Positions 1 to 9,000 of a DNA stretch of 64,000 nucleotides are shown in pieces (within the stretch, counting starts at the first letter, position 1; each line of letters starts with the position of its first letter). The translations under genes were made by a program, and so were the position numbers. This DNA is from Pararoseomonas sp. SCSIO 73927. Lineage in GTDB: Bacteria; Pseudomonadota; Alphaproteobacteria; Acetobacterales; Acetobacteraceae. The notes beneath the pieces are model-generated. The model was not told where the DNA came from and searched no databases. It worked only from the letters and a program-made list of their open reading frames with translations. The stretch covers positions 4,868,001-4,932,000 of the forward strand of contig NZ_CP146232.1 in NCBI RefSeq assembly GCF_037040815.1, written 5' to 3'.

Positions 1-566
1 GCCAGTCCTGCATTCCCATCCGCATCGTGGTGGCGGATTTCGGGCCCGGCCGCACGCACCGCAAGCTGCTGAAGGCGAATGCGGAGGTGATGGCGCAGGA
101 GGTGCCGGCGCGCGCGACGGCGGAGCAGTTCGCGCTCTTCCAGCGCTACCAGCGCGCCCGCCACCGGGACGGCGACATGGCCGCCATGGGTTTCTACGAC
201 TACCGCGCCATGGTGGAGGACACGCCGATCACCACGATGCTGGTGGAGTTCCGCGAGGCCCCGGACCGCCTCATCGGCGCCTGCCTGACGGACTGGCTGA
301 AGGACGGGCTCTCGGCCGTCTACTCCTTCTTCGAGCCGGACTACGCGAACCGCTCCCTCGGCACCCTGGCGATCCTTCAGCTGGTGGAGCGCGCCCGGCA
401 GCTCGGCCTGCCCTACGTCTATCTCGGCTATTGGGTGCCGCAGAGCGCCAAGATGGCCTACAAGGCCGCCTTCCGGCCCAGCGAGATCCTGGTGAACGGC
501 GCCTGGGTGCCGCTGCGCGACGCGGCCCCGCCGGTCGCCTCCTTCGTGCCGGAGAGCGTGGGCTAG
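1..566 (+). CDS. bpt: Aspartate/glutamate leucyltransferase, 3' part
   Basis: The reading frame is already open at base 3 and ends in TAG at 564-566, so the N-terminus lies outside the window. The visible part contains the C-terminal GNAT-like half of the Bpt/ATE family, with the conserved run YLGYWVPQSAKMAYKAAFRP (codons around 420-480) and an upstream CIPIRI segment. Bpt transfers leucine from leucyl-tRNA to N-terminal Asp or Glu, creating a Leu N-degron read by ClpS/ClpAP in the cytoplasm. It is the leftmost gene and is followed by an 88-base spacer. The family assignment is confident. The choice of leucyl rather than arginyl transfer rests on the bacterial Bpt type and cannot be verified without the N-terminus. 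Confidence 0.9.
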   Translation, partial: QSCIPIRIVVADFGPGRTHRKLLKANAEVMAQEVPARATAEQFALFQRYQRARHRDGDMAAMGFYDYRAMVEDTPITTMLVEFREAPDRLIGACLTDWLKDGLSAVYSFFEPDYANRSLGTLAILQLVERARQLGLPYVYLGYWVPQSAKMAYKAAFRPSEILVNGAWVPLRDAAPPVASFVPESVG

Positions 567-654
567 CCCGGCGCCACGCTCCGGCCCCGAGACCGGCTGC
601 CTTCCCACCCCGTCCGCCTGTGGCTATGACGATCGCAACGATGGGGGAACGAGC

Positions 655-2256
655 GTGGGACCGATGCTGAAGGCCGCTCTCGGGGCGGCGATCATCGCCA
701 TGGCGTCGGCGCACGCGGGGGCCCAGGTCGCAGGAGCCCAGGGCGCCGGCAGCAGCCTCACCATGGCGGTCGGCACGCCGATCACCAGCCTCGATCCCCA
801 TTTCCACAACCAGGCGCCGAACAACGCCATGGCGGACGTGATCTTCGACTCCCTCGTCCGCACGGACGAGCGGGTGCGGCTGATCCCCGGCCTGGCGGAG
901 TCCTGGCGGCCGCTGGAGGGCGGGGTCTGGGAGTTTAGGCTCCGCCCCAACGTCACCTTCCACAACGGCCGGCCCTTCACGGCCGACGACGTGGCTTTCA
1001 CCCTCGCCCGCGTGCCGCAGGTGCTGAACAGCCCAGGCTCCTTCTCCGGCTACACCCGCCCGATCCAGCGGGTGGAGGTGGTGGACCCGCTGACGGTGCG
1101 GCTCCACATGGGCGGCCCCTACCCGCTCCTGCCGACCGATCTCGCCAACATCCGCATCCTCAACCGCGCCACGCATGAGAGCGCGACGACGGAGGAGTTC
1201 AACGCCGGCCGCGCCGCCATCGGCACCGGCCCCTACCGCCTGCGCTCCTACCGCAACGGCGACCGCGCGGAGGTGGAGCGCAACGACGCCTGGTACGGGC
1301 CAAAGCAGCCCTGGCAGGCCGTGACGATCCGCTACATCGCCTCCGACCCCGCCCGCACCGCGGCGCTGCTCGCGGGGGATGTGGACTTCATCGACCAGGT
1401 GCCCACCGGCGACCTCGCCCGCCTGCGCCGGGACTCTCGCGTGCAGCTGAGCGAGGTGGTGGGGCTGCGGGTCATCTTCCTCGGCTTGGACCGTAGCCGC
1501 CCGGGCGCGACGCCCTTCATCACCGACAATGACGGCAGGCCGATCACCCCCAACCCGCTGAGCGACCGTCGCGTGCGTGAGGCGCTGAGCCTCACCATCG
1601 ACCGCGGCTCCATCGCGGAGCGGGTGATGGAGGAGGCCGCCGTGCCCAGCGGGCAGTTCCTGCCCGAGGGCGCCTTCGGCCACGTGCCCGGCCTCGGCGC
1701 CCCGCCCACCGACCTCGCCCGCGCCCGCGCGCTGCTGGCCGAGGCCGGCTTCCCCCAAGGCTTCCGCATCACCCTGCACGGGCCGAACGACCGCTACGTG
1801 AACGACGCCCGCATCATCCAGGCGATCGGGCAGATGTGGACCCGAGCGGGCATCCGCACGACGGTGGAGGCCCTGCCCTGGGCCGCCTACATCCCCCGCG
1901 CCAGCCGGCAGGACTTCTCCGCCTTCCTCTGGGGTTGGGGCAGCAACAGCGGCGAAGCCTCCAACCCGCTCCGCGCCCTGACAGCCACCTTCGATCCCGC
2001 CCGCGGCTGGGGCGCCAGCAACCGCGGCCGCTACTCCAACGCCGAGCACGACCGCCTGCTGGCAGAAGGCCTGCGGACCCTGGACGACCCGCAGCGCGAG
2101 GCGCTGTTCCAAGGGGCGACGCGCGTGGCCATGGAGGATGTCGGGATCGTTCCGCTGCACATCCAGAAGAACGCCTGGGCGATGCGCCGCGGCCTGAGGC
2201 ACGTCGCGCGGATCGACGAGGTCAGCCGCCCGCAGGACATCGCGCCCGCGCGCTGA
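655..2256 (+). CDS. ABC transporter substrate-binding protein, family 5 (peptide/nickel type)
   Basis: This 533-residue secreted protein begins with a short signal peptide (hydrophobic stretch about residues 5-20, Ala-rich cleavage region) and then shows the SBP_bac_5 pattern: an N-terminal TSLDPHFHNQ segment, a FHNGRPFTADDVAFTL motif and SDRRVREALSLTIDR near residue 310. Such proteins bind oligopeptides, opines, glutathione or metal chelates in the periplasm for an ABC importer. No permease or ATPase gene lies beside it, so the ligand cannot be deduced and the partner must be encoded elsewhere. The GTG at 655 follows a GGGGGA ribosome site at good spacing; ATG 664 is an alternative start. 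Confidence 0.9.
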   Translation: MGPMLKAALGAAIIAMASAHAGAQVAGAQGAGSSLTMAVGTPITSLDPHFHNQAPNNAMADVIFDSLVRTDERVRLIPGLAESWRPLEGGVWEFRLRPNVTFHNGRPFTADDVAFTLARVPQVLNSPGSFSGYTRPIQRVEVVDPLTVRLHMGGPYPLLPTDLANIRILNRATHESATTEEFNAGRAAIGTGPYRLRSYRNGDRAEVERNDAWYGPKQPWQAVTIRYIASDPARTAALLAGDVDFIDQVPTGDLARLRRDSRVQLSEVVGLRVIFLGLDRSRPGATPFITDNDGRPITPNPLSDRRVREALSLTIDRGSIAERVMEEAAVPSGQFLPEGAFGHVPGLGAPPTDLARARALLAEAGFPQGFRITLHGPNDRYVNDARIIQAIGQMWTRAGIRTTVEALPWAAYIPRASRQDFSAFLWGWGSNSGEASNPLRALTATFDPARGWGASNRGRYSNAEHDRLLAEGLRTLDDPQREALFQGATRVAMEDVGIVPLHIQKNAWAMRRGLRHVARIDEVSRPQDIAPAR

Positions 2257-2291
2257 GCCCGCCTGCGGAGAACACCGCCGGGGCGCGCAAG

Positions 2292-3119
2292 TCACCCCGC
2301 CCTGCCCGGCCCCCTCTCGGCCGGCGCGGCCGCGGCGATGGCCGCCTGGATCTCCGCTTGGCCCGGCTGGGAGGCGCGGGTCCAGGTCACTCGTTCCTTC
2401 AGCACGCGCATGGGCACGCCGCCCACCAGGGTGCAGGGCGCCACATCCGCCGTGGCGATCGTGTTCATGGCGACGATGGCGCCGCGCCCCAAGCGCACGC
2501 CGCGGCCGATCACCGCATCCTTCGCGATCCAGACATGGGGTTCCACCACCACGCTCGCCGGCGGGTTCAGCGCGGCGCGCGGATCGTCCAGCGAGACGAT
2601 GCCGTGGCTGTCGCTGGTGCGGAGGCCCACCCGGTAGGCCACCATCCCGTCATCCCCGAGGATGATGCAGCGGCGCGGTCCCTCCACCAGGAAGTCGGCG
2701 CCGTTGCAGGTGGCACCCCGCCCGAAGAACAGCGCGCCCTCGCGGGAGCGGAAGGTCATGTTCACGTGGCAGGTGCCGCGGCCGTTGAAGACGAGCAGGT
2801 GGCCGTCGCCCTCAAACCCGACCTGTCCGGCCAGCACGCCCTCGGTGCCGATCACGGCGATGCAGTTCCTGCGCCCGCCGAAGAGGATGCGGAGGTGGTG
2901 CCCGCCCTGCCCGCCGGCGAGCACGACGAGGTTGCCCTCGCCCCCGCCGCCCTCGATCCCGATGCCCTGGGCGGCCAGCACCGCCGCGTCCGCCGCGCCG
3001 GTGCCGTGGATGCGGGCGGCGCCGAGGCCAGGGAGTGTGTAGCCTTCCCGTTGCTGCCGGAAGTGGCCGCCCCAGGCCGGATGCCCGGCGATGGCCTCCT
3101 CCAGCGCCTCCGGCGTCAA
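2292..3119 (-). CDS. Hexapeptide-repeat acyltransferase-like protein
   Basis: The C-terminal third has left-handed beta-helix hexapeptide repeats (VWIAKDAVIGRGVRLGRGAI) ending in the GGVPMRVLKERVTW segment typical of O- or N-acetyltransferases of the WbbJ/LacA class. The N-terminal 150 residues are Gly-rich and repetitive, plausibly further turns of the same helix; there is no signal peptide. The acceptor is unknown. The start is uncertain: TTG 3119 lies 10 bases after the parC stop with a GGGG stretch upstream, whereas the longer GTG 3191 would overlap parC by 62 bases with unlikely leading residues. It lies downstream of parC on the same strand and may be cotranscribed. Confidence 0.75.
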   Translation of the reverse strand: MTPEALEEAIAGHPAWGGHFRQQREGYTLPGLGAARIHGTGAADAAVLAAQGIGIEGGGGEGNLVVLAGGQGGHHLRILFGGRRNCIAVIGTEGVLAGQVGFEGDGHLLVFNGRGTCHVNMTFRSREGALFFGRGATCNGADFLVEGPRRCIILGDDGMVAYRVGLRTSDSHGIVSLDDPRAALNPPASVVVEPHVWIAKDAVIGRGVRLGRGAIVAMNTIATADVAPCTLVGGVPMRVLKERVTWTRASQPGQAEIQAAIAAAAPAERGPGRAG

Positions 3120-3129
3120 TCCCGCGCCC

Positions 3130-5364
3130 CTAGCCGTCGAAGCGGTTGGACTTGGGGAAACCGTTGGGCGGCATCTTGCCCGCACCGCCACGGTTGCCGC
3201 GCCAGGGGGCCAGCGCCGTCTCCGTGCGGGTCCGGTCGCCGAGCTGCCAGGTCAGGCCCTCGCGGCGCGCGTCGAAGACCTTCACGTCGGACAGGCCGCC
3301 GTCGCGGTAGCCCTGCAGCGCCACGCCCCGTCCGCGCCCCAGCTCCGGCACCTGCTCCAGCGGGAAGACGAGCAGCTTCCGGTTCTCGCCGACCACCGCG
3401 ACCGTGTCGCCCTCCGCCGGTACGGCGGCAGCGAGCGTGTCCGGCGCGTCCACCATCAGCACCGTCTTGCCGGTGCGCTTCTCCGCCAGCAGGTCCTCGC
3501 TCCTCACCACGAAGCCCCGGCCGGAGGCAGAGGCGAGGAGGAACTTCATCCCCTCCCTCCAGACGAAGGCGGTGACGATGTCGTCCTCGTTCCCCAGCTC
3601 CACCATCAGCCGCACGGGCTGCCCGTCGCCGCGGCCGCGCGGCACGGAATCGGCCTTGATCGTGTAGGAGCGGCCGTTGGAGGCCAGCAGGCCGATCCGG
3701 TCCGTCGTCTCCGCGTGCAGCATCAGGGCGAGGCCATCGCCCTCCTTGAAGCGCAGGCCGGACGGGTCCTCCAGATGCCCCTTCTGCGCGCGCAGCCAGC
3801 CCTTTTCGGAGAGGATGACGGTGATCGGCTCCTTCTCCACGAAGTGGCTCTCGTCGTAGACGACGGCCACGGCCGCCGTCTGCACCGTGCGGCGGTCGCC
3901 CAGCGCGCCCGAGCCGAACTTCTGCCGCGCCGCCTCGATCTCCTCGCCGATCCGGTCCCACTGCGCCTTCTCGCTGGAGAGGAGCTTCTGCAGCCCCTTC
4001 AGCTCCTTCGTGAGGCGCGTGTGCTCGCGCCGGATCTCCATCTCCTCCAGCTTGCGCAGGGCGCGCAGCCGCATGTTGAGGATGGCCTCGGCCTGCACCT
4101 CGGTCAGGCCGAAGGTGCGCATCAGCGCCTCCCTCGGGTGATCCTCCTCGCGGACGATGCGGATCACCTCGTCGAGGTTGAGGTAGACGATGAGGTAGCC
4201 GTCCAGGATCTCCAGCCGGCGCTCGATCGCGGCCAGGCGGTGCCTGGAGCGGCGCACCAGCACCACCTGCCGGTGGTCCAGCCAGGAGCGCAGGACCTCC
4301 TTCAGCCCCATGACGCGCGGCGTGCGCTCGGCATCCAGCACGTTCATGTTGAGGGAGATGCGGCTCTCCAGCGGCGTGGCGCGGAACAGGCTCTCCATCA
4401 GCACGGCGGGGTCGATGGTGCGGGACTTCGGCTCCAGCACCACGCGCACCTTGTCCGTGCTCTCGTCCCGCACATCCGCCAGCAGGGGCAGCTTTTTCGC
4501 CTCCAGCAGTTCCGCGATCTGTTCGATGAGCCGGGACTTCTGGACCTGATAGGGGATCTCCGTGATCACGACCTGCCAGGTGCCGTTCTTCAGCGCCTCC
4601 TTCTCCCAGCGTGCGCGCAGGCGGAAGCCGCCGCGGCCGGTCTCGTAGGCGTTCAGGATGCTGTCGGCGGGCTCCACCATGATGCCGCCCGTGGGGAAAT
4701 CCGGGCCGGGCATGTGCACGAGGAGCTCGGCGGTGGTCGCCTCGGGGTTGCGGATCAGCTCCAGCGCGGCCGCGCAGCACTCCCCGGCATTGTGCGGCGG
4801 GATGCTCGTCGCCATGCCCACCGCGATGCCGTTCGCGCCGTTCGCCAGCAGATTCGGGAAGGCCGCTGGCAGCACCACCGGCTCCTGCTCCTCCCCGTCA
4901 TAGGTCGGGCGGAAATCGACAGCGTCCTCGTCGATCCCCTCCAGCAGGGCCTTCGCCACCTCGGTCAGCTTGGCCTCGGTGTAGCGCATGGCCGCGGCGT
5001 TATCGCCGTCGATGTTGCCGAAGTTCCCCTGGCCCTCCACCAGCGGATAGCGGGCGGCGAAGTCCTGGGCCAGCCGCACCAGCGCCTCGTAGACGCTGGA
5101 ATCGCCGTGCGGGTGATACTTGCCGATCACGTCGCCCACCACGCGCGCGCACTTCTTGAACCCGCCCGCCGGATCCAGCCGCAGCTGCTGCATGGCCCAG
5201 AGCAGGCGGCGGTGCACGGGCTTCAGCCCGTCCCGCACGTCGGGCAGGGAGCGGGCCATGATGGTGGACATGGCGTAGGCGAGGTAGCGCTCGGAGAGGG
5301 CGCCGGCGAGCGGGGTCTCGTGGATGCGACCGCCCTCGGGGATCGCCTTGACGTCGTCTGGCAT
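3130..5364 (-). CDS. parC: DNA topoisomerase IV subunit A
   Basis: This 744-residue protein matches Par[21 protein letters not shown] near residue 30, [10 protein letters not shown] at 84-93 and the active-site Tyr128 in [12 protein letters not shown]-terminal beta-pinwheel region (about 500-744) is shorter than in GyrA, which favours ParC. With ParE it decatenates daughter chromosomes. The quinolone-determining positions Ser89 and Glu93 carry the usual sensitive residues. The gene is divergent from the PPC-repeat protein, with a 164-base spacer that contains repeated CTATGTT elements. In many alphaproteobacteria parC follows recO directly; here the PPC-repeat gene separates them. Confidence 0.96.
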   Translation of the reverse strand: MPDDVKAIPEGGRIHETPLAGALSERYLAYAMSTIMARSLPDVRDGLKPVHRRLLWAMQQLRLDPAGGFKKCARVVGDVIGKYHPHGDSSVYEALVRLAQDFAARYPLVEGQGNFGNIDGDNAAAMRYTEAKLTEVAKALLEGIDEDAVDFRPTYDGEEQEPVVLPAAFPNLLANGANGIAVGMATSIPPHNAGECCAAALELIRNPEATTAELLVHMPGPDFPTGGIMVEPADSILNAYETGRGGFRLRARWEKEALKNGTWQVVITEIPYQVQKSRLIEQIAELLEAKKLPLLADVRDESTDKVRVVLEPKSRTIDPAVLMESLFRATPLESRISLNMNVLDAERTPRVMGLKEVLRSWLDHRQVVLVRRSRHRLAAIERRLEILDGYLIVYLNLDEVIRIVREEDHPREALMRTFGLTEVQAEAILNMRLRALRKLEEMEIRREHTRLTKELKGLQKLLSSEKAQWDRIGEEIEAARQKFGSGALGDRRTVQTAAVAVVYDESHFVEKEPITVILSEKGWLRAQKGHLEDPSGLRFKEGDGLALMLHAETTDRIGLLASNGRSYTIKADSVPRGRGDGQPVRLMVELGNEDDIVTAFVWREGMKFLLASASGRGFVVRSEDLLAEKRTGKTVLMVDAPDTLAAAVPAEGDTVAVVGENRKLLVFPLEQVPELGRGRGVALQGYRDGGLSDVKVFDARREGLTWQLGDRTRTETALAPWRGNRGGAGKMPPNGFPKSNRFDG

Positions 5365-5377
5365 GGCGGGCCGGGAC

Positions 5378-5470
5378 CTATGTTCTCAGTTCGTTCAGGT
5401 AGTTCCGTTCTAGCAGGCCGGGCGCGCCGGCGCCAGGGCAGGGCTATGTTGCCAAGGCACGGCTATGTTG
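5378..5470. repeat. Repeated CTATGTT elements in the parC / PPC-protein spacer
   Basis: The heptamer CTATGTT occurs three times in the divergent spacer (about 5378-5384, 5444-5450 and 5463-5469). The last two lie inside a 10-base direct repeat, GGCTATGTTG, at 5442-5451 and 5461-5470, 19 bases apart. Each contains TATGTT, which resembles a -10 hexamer, so they could be redundant promoter elements or a regulator site. The function is inferred; only the repetition is seen. Confidence 0.35.
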
Positions 5471-5528
5471 ATGGACGCGCCCGCGGAACGAGGGCTAGCA
5501 CGTGGCACAGCGTGAAGGAGGATTCCGC

Positions 5529-7145
5529 ATGGCGCAGCGCGGATCGGCCCGGGCCATCGGCCCGTTGGCAGGGGCCCTGATGGGCGTGGCGGCAGTCGTG
5601 GCGGCATCAGGAGCCAGGGCGCAATCCCCGGCCCCCACGCCACCCCCCGCGCCCGCCCGGCCGGCTCCGGATGGCCCGAACAAGAGCCCGGCCACCACGG
5701 CGCCATCGCGCCCCGGCCAGGCCGCCGCGCCGACGCCCGCCCCGACCATCGCGTTCAGCGCCGCCGACGCTGCCCGCACGCCGCCGCTGCAGCCGGACCG
5801 GCCGGTGCAGCTCAACCTGCGCCGCGGCCAGCAGGCGTTCTTCCGTGCGGCGCCAGAGGCCGGCGAGGCCTGGGCCGTGACGACGCGGCGCCTAGGCCGC
5901 AACACGGACACGGTTCTGGCCGTGCTGAACGAGGCCGGTGCGGTGGTGGCGGAGGACGATGACGGCGGGCAGGAGAGCCTCTCCTCCCGCCTGGAGGTCC
6001 AGCCCGGCGACGGCGTCCGGCTGGTCCGCGCCGGCGTGCTGGACGATTCGGGCGGCCGCTTCGAGCTGGTGCTGACGCGGGAGGCCGTCCTGCCGCCGCC
6101 GGACTTCGCCACCGGCCGGGAGGATGCGGCCAACCGCCCGCCGCTCGCGCCCGGCCAGGCCGTGCGCGTGCGGCTGCGGCGCAACCAGGAGGCCTGGTTC
6201 CGCCTGCCCGACGACCGCACCGACCTCATCGCGATCACCCGCGAGCTCGCCGGGAACACGGACACGGCCCTCGCCCTGGTCGACTCCTCCGGCCGGGTCC
6301 TGTCGGAGAACGACGATTCCGAGCGGGGCCTCGCTTCCATCCTCGCCGTCTCCCGCGCGGCGGAGGGGTCGCTCTTCCTGCGGGCCAGCCTCGTCAACCC
6401 CGGCACGGGCACCTTCGAGGTGATGCTGGAGCGGGAGGCGCCCCTGCCCGCGCCCGACTACCCCACAACGCTGGAGGCGGCGCGCGCCCGCGGCCCGATC
6501 GCGGCGGGGCAGAACCTGCGGATCATGCTGGCCCGCGAGGGACAGGCGGTGTTCGCCCTGCCGGAGGGCCAGGCCCTCACCCTCCTCACCCGCGACCTCA
6601 GCGAGAACGCCGACACGGTGCTGACGCTGCTGGACGCGGAGGGGCAGCAGGTGGGCGAGGATGACGACAGCGGCGGCGGCGTCGCCTCCCGCATCGTCAC
6701 CTCCGCCGGCTCCCGCCCCGCCGCCTTCGTGCGGGCCACGCTGCTGAACGGCGCCCGCGGCAGCTTCGAACTGGTGGTCCAGGGCCCCGCGGAGGCCGCT
6801 CCGGGCGGTCCCTCCACCAGCCTCGCCGAGGCCGCGCGCCGCCCCACCCTCATCCTGGGCGAGGCCGTGCGGGTGCGGGTGGAGGCGGGCGGCGAGGCCT
6901 TCGTGGCCCTGCCGAATGACGGCCGCCCGGCCCAGGCCATGACCTTTGACCTCGAGGGCGAGGCGGACACGGAGCTCGCGCTGGTGGACGAGGGCGGCGC
7001 GGTGCTGGCGGAGAACGACGACGCGGACGGGCTCGCCTCCCGTATCGACGTGCCGCCCGGCCCGCGCCCGGCCTTCCTGCGCGTGAAGCTGCTGGGTAGC
7101 GGGGCCGGTGCCTTCAGCCTCGTCCTGGTGCGCCCGGCGCCCTGA
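5529..7145 (+). CDS. Secreted protein with four tandem PPC-like domains
   Basis: This 538-residue protein has a signal peptide (hydrophobic residues about 8-27, cleavage near ARA-QS), a Pro/Ala-rich linker (to about 75) and four tandem domains of about 110 residues. Each carries an (N/E)xDTxLxL(L/V) strand followed by an acidic (E/D)(N/D)DD segment and SR: EDDDGGQESLSSR, ENDDSERGLAS, EDDDSGGGVASR and ENDDADGLASR. This is the pattern of bacterial pre-peptidase C-terminal (PPC) domains, which normally accompany secreted peptidases. Here no enzymatic domain is present. ATG 5529 is chosen because AAGGAGGA ends six bases upstream. It lies between parC and recO, convergent with recO by 27 bases. 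The role, perhaps surface or calcium-binding, is unknown. Confidence 0.8.
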   Translation: MAQRGSARAIGPLAGALMGVAAVVAASGARAQSPAPTPPPAPARPAPDGPNKSPATTAPSRPGQAAAPTPAPTIAFSAADAARTPPLQPDRPVQLNLRRGQQAFFRAAPEAGEAWAVTTRRLGRNTDTVLAVLNEAGAVVAEDDDGGQESLSSRLEVQPGDGVRLVRAGVLDDSGGRFELVLTREAVLPPPDFATGREDAANRPPLAPGQAVRVRLRRNQEAWFRLPDDRTDLIAITRELAGNTDTALALVDSSGRVLSENDDSERGLASILAVSRAAEGSLFLRASLVNPGTGTFEVMLEREAPLPAPDYPTTLEAARARGPIAAGQNLRIMLAREGQAVFALPEGQALTLLTRDLSENADTVLTLLDAEGQQVGEDDDSGGGVASRIVTSAGSRPAAFVRATLLNGARGSFELVVQGPAEAAPGGPSTSLAEAARRPTLILGEAVRVRVEAGGEAFVALPNDGRPAQAMTFDLEGEADTELALVDEGGAVLAENDDADGLASRIDVPPGPRPAFLRVKLLGSGAGAFSLVLVRPAP

Positions 7146-7172
7146 AGGTCGCGGACGGGGGCGCCCGCCGGA

Positions 7173-7934
7173 TCAGGCGGCCGGCGGCGCCTCGGCCTGT
7201 GCGGCCTCGGCCAGGGCGGCCACCCGGTCGGCCAGGGCGTGCCGCGCGGCCGGCATCGGGCGATGGTGCGCGCCGAAGGCATCCCGTTCCAGGAAGTGGC
7301 CGGTCAGGCGCAGCGCGTCGGACCAGTCCTTCGGCCCGCTGGGTAGGGCGGGTTTCCGCAGGAAGGGCGGCAGGGGCAGCATCCGGTCGCCGTAGGGCGC
7401 CGCGATGTCGGAGCGCACGGCCCGGCCGGATTTCGGCGAGACATGGGTGAGGTCCTGCGCATCCCCCGTCATCGCGCAGCGGGAGAGGTCCAGCCCGTAG
7501 CCCAGCTCCGCCAGGAGCAGCAGCTCCCAGCGGGCGTAGTCCGGGATGATCTCGGCCGCGCCGGACTGGAGATGGGCGACGATCGGCAGCAGGGCGCGGA
7601 AGGCGGCCGGATGGGCCTCGCGCTCCGGCAGCGCCTCCAGCGCGACGGCGCAGGCGGAGGAGAGGAGCGCCAGGGCCAGCGGGTCCTCCATCGCCAGCGC
7701 GGCGGTGGGATGCACCAGCTCCCCGGAGAGGTGGCCGAGCTGGTCGGAGAGCCGCGCGACCCAGCGCGCCTCCACCAGATTGCCCGGCAGCCAAGTGGCC
7801 ACCTGCGTCCGCGACGCGCCGCCCTTCACCAGCCCGGCGTGCCGGCCCTGCGCCTCCGTGAGCAGGGTAACGACGGCGCCGCCCTCGCCGAGGGGGCGCG
7901 AATCCAGCACGATCGCGGGGGCGGTCCATTCCAT
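7173..7934 (-). CDS. recO: DNA repair protein RecO
   Basis: This 253-residue protein starts MEWTAPAIVLDSRPLGEGGAVVTLLTE, the N-terminal OB-fold of RecO, and has the RecO C-terminal helical domain including IPDYARWELLLLAELGYGLDL. RecO loads RecA onto SSB-coated single-stranded DNA in the RecFOR gap-repair pathway. The zinc-binding Cys motif of some RecO proteins is not evident: only one Cys follows (RCAMTG). It lies 91 bases after era on the same strand, in the usual lepB-rnc-era-recO order. A longer in-frame start at 7970 is possible, but ATG 7934 matches the family N-terminus. Confidence 0.92.
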   Translation of the reverse strand: MEWTAPAIVLDSRPLGEGGAVVTLLTEAQGRHAGLVKGGASRTQVATWLPGNLVEARWVARLSDQLGHLSGELVHPTAALAMEDPLALALLSSACAVALEALPEREAHPAAFRALLPIVAHLQSGAAEIIPDYARWELLLLAELGYGLDLSRCAMTGDAQDLTHVSPKSGRAVRSDIAAPYGDRMLPLPPFLRKPALPSGPKDWSDALRLTGHFLERDAFGAHHRPMPAARHALADRVAALAEAAQAEAPPAA

Positions 7935-8025
7935 GGCGGGAAAATGGGCCTTTCCCGCCGGCCGCGCCACTCCGGGAGAGCGGATCGGCGCGGGGGCCGT
8001 TCCGGGAGGCGCTATTCGCGGGGTT

Positions 8026-9000
8026 CTACTCCAGGTCCTCGAGGCCGAGGGCGCGCAGGCGGCCGCGCTCCTCGTCCCAGCCCGGCCGGTCCTTCACGTT
8101 GAGGAAGAGGTGGACGGGCCGCTCCAGCAGCTTCGTCAGCTCCGTGCGCGCGCGCTGGCCGATCTCGCGGATCCGGCTCCCCTTGTCGCCGATCAGGATC
8201 GCCTTCTGGGACGCACGGCCGACATAAATGGTGCAGTCGATCCGCACGGAGCCGTCCTTCCGCTCCTGCCAGGATTCGGTCTCAACCGTGGCGTGGTGGG
8301 GCACCTCCTCGTGGGTCTGGCGCAGGATCTGCTCCCGCACGATCTCGGCGGCCAGCAGGCGGTCCGGCACGTCGGACAGCTCGTCCTCGGGAAAGAGCCA
8401 TGGCCCCGGCGGCATCGCCCCGGCGAGGCGCGTGCGGAGGCTGTCCACCCCGTCCCCGGTCTCGGCGGAGATCATGAAGGTCTCCTGGAAGAGGAGCATC
8501 TCGTTCAGCTCGGCGGTCAGCGGCAGCAGGCGCTTCGTGTCGAACAGGTCGGTCTTGTTCAGCACGAGCCAGAGCGGCGGCGCGCCCTTCGCCAGCTTCT
8601 TCACGATCGCCCGCAGCGGCTCCGTCACGCCCGCGCGCGCATCCACCACCAGCATCGCCAGGTCCGCGTCCTGCGCCCCGCCCCAGGCGGCTGCGACCAT
8701 GGCGCGGTCCAGCCGGCGCTTGGGGGAGAAGATACCGGGCGTGTCCGTCAGCACCACCTGGGACCGGCCCTCGGTGATGATGGCGCGGATGCGGAAGCGC
8801 GTGGTCTGCGGCTTGTTGGAGACGATGGAGACCTTCGCCCCCGCGAGCCGGTTCACCAGCGTGGACTTGCCGGCATTCGGCGCGCCCAGCACGGCGGCGA
8901 TGCCCGCGCGGGGCGGCCCTTCCGGCACGCTCTCCGGTGCGGGGGCTCCCTCGGTCCGCGAGGTCTCCTCGGGCGGGATGTCGGAGGGCTCGTCAGCCAA
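8026..9000 (-). CDS. era: GTPase Era
   Basis: This 324-residue protein carries all G motifs: G1 GAPNAGKST, G2 region QTTRFRIRAI, G3 DTPG, G4 NKTD and G5 SAETG. A C-terminal KH domain holds ILIGDKGSRIREIG. Era binds the 3' end of 16S rRNA and assists 30S maturation, often membrane-associated. An acidic and Pro-rich N-terminal extension of about 30 residues precedes the G domain. The TTG start at 9000 overlaps the rnc stop by 8 bases and has GGAG seven bases upstream inside rnc, implying translational coupling. A later GTG start would remove the extension. Confidence 0.96.
   Translation of the reverse strand: MADEPSDIPPEETSRTEGAPAPESVPEGPPRAGIAAVLGAPNAGKSTLVNRLAGAKVSIVSNKPQTTRFRIRAIITEGRSQVVLTDTPGIFSPKRRLDRAMVAAAWGGAQDADLAMLVVDARAGVTEPLRAIVKKLAKGAPPLWLVLNKTDLFDTKRLLPLTAELNEMLLFQETFMISAETGDGVDSLRTRLAGAMPPGPWLFPEDELSDVPDRLLAAEIVREQILRQTHEEVPHHATVETESWQERKDGSVRIDCTIYVGRASQKAILIGDKGSRIREIGQRARTELTKLLERPVHLFLNVKDRPGWDEERGRLRALGLEDLE

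Noticed and set aside
3130..5364. Possible fluoroquinolone-resistance substitutions in ParC
   Set aside because: Ser89 and Glu93 match the usual sensitive residues, so nothing in the quinolone-determining region suggests resistance.
3091..5580. An 829-codon plus-strand frame opposite parC
   Set aside because: It is antisense to a complete parC, with shadow-like composition and no ribosome site.
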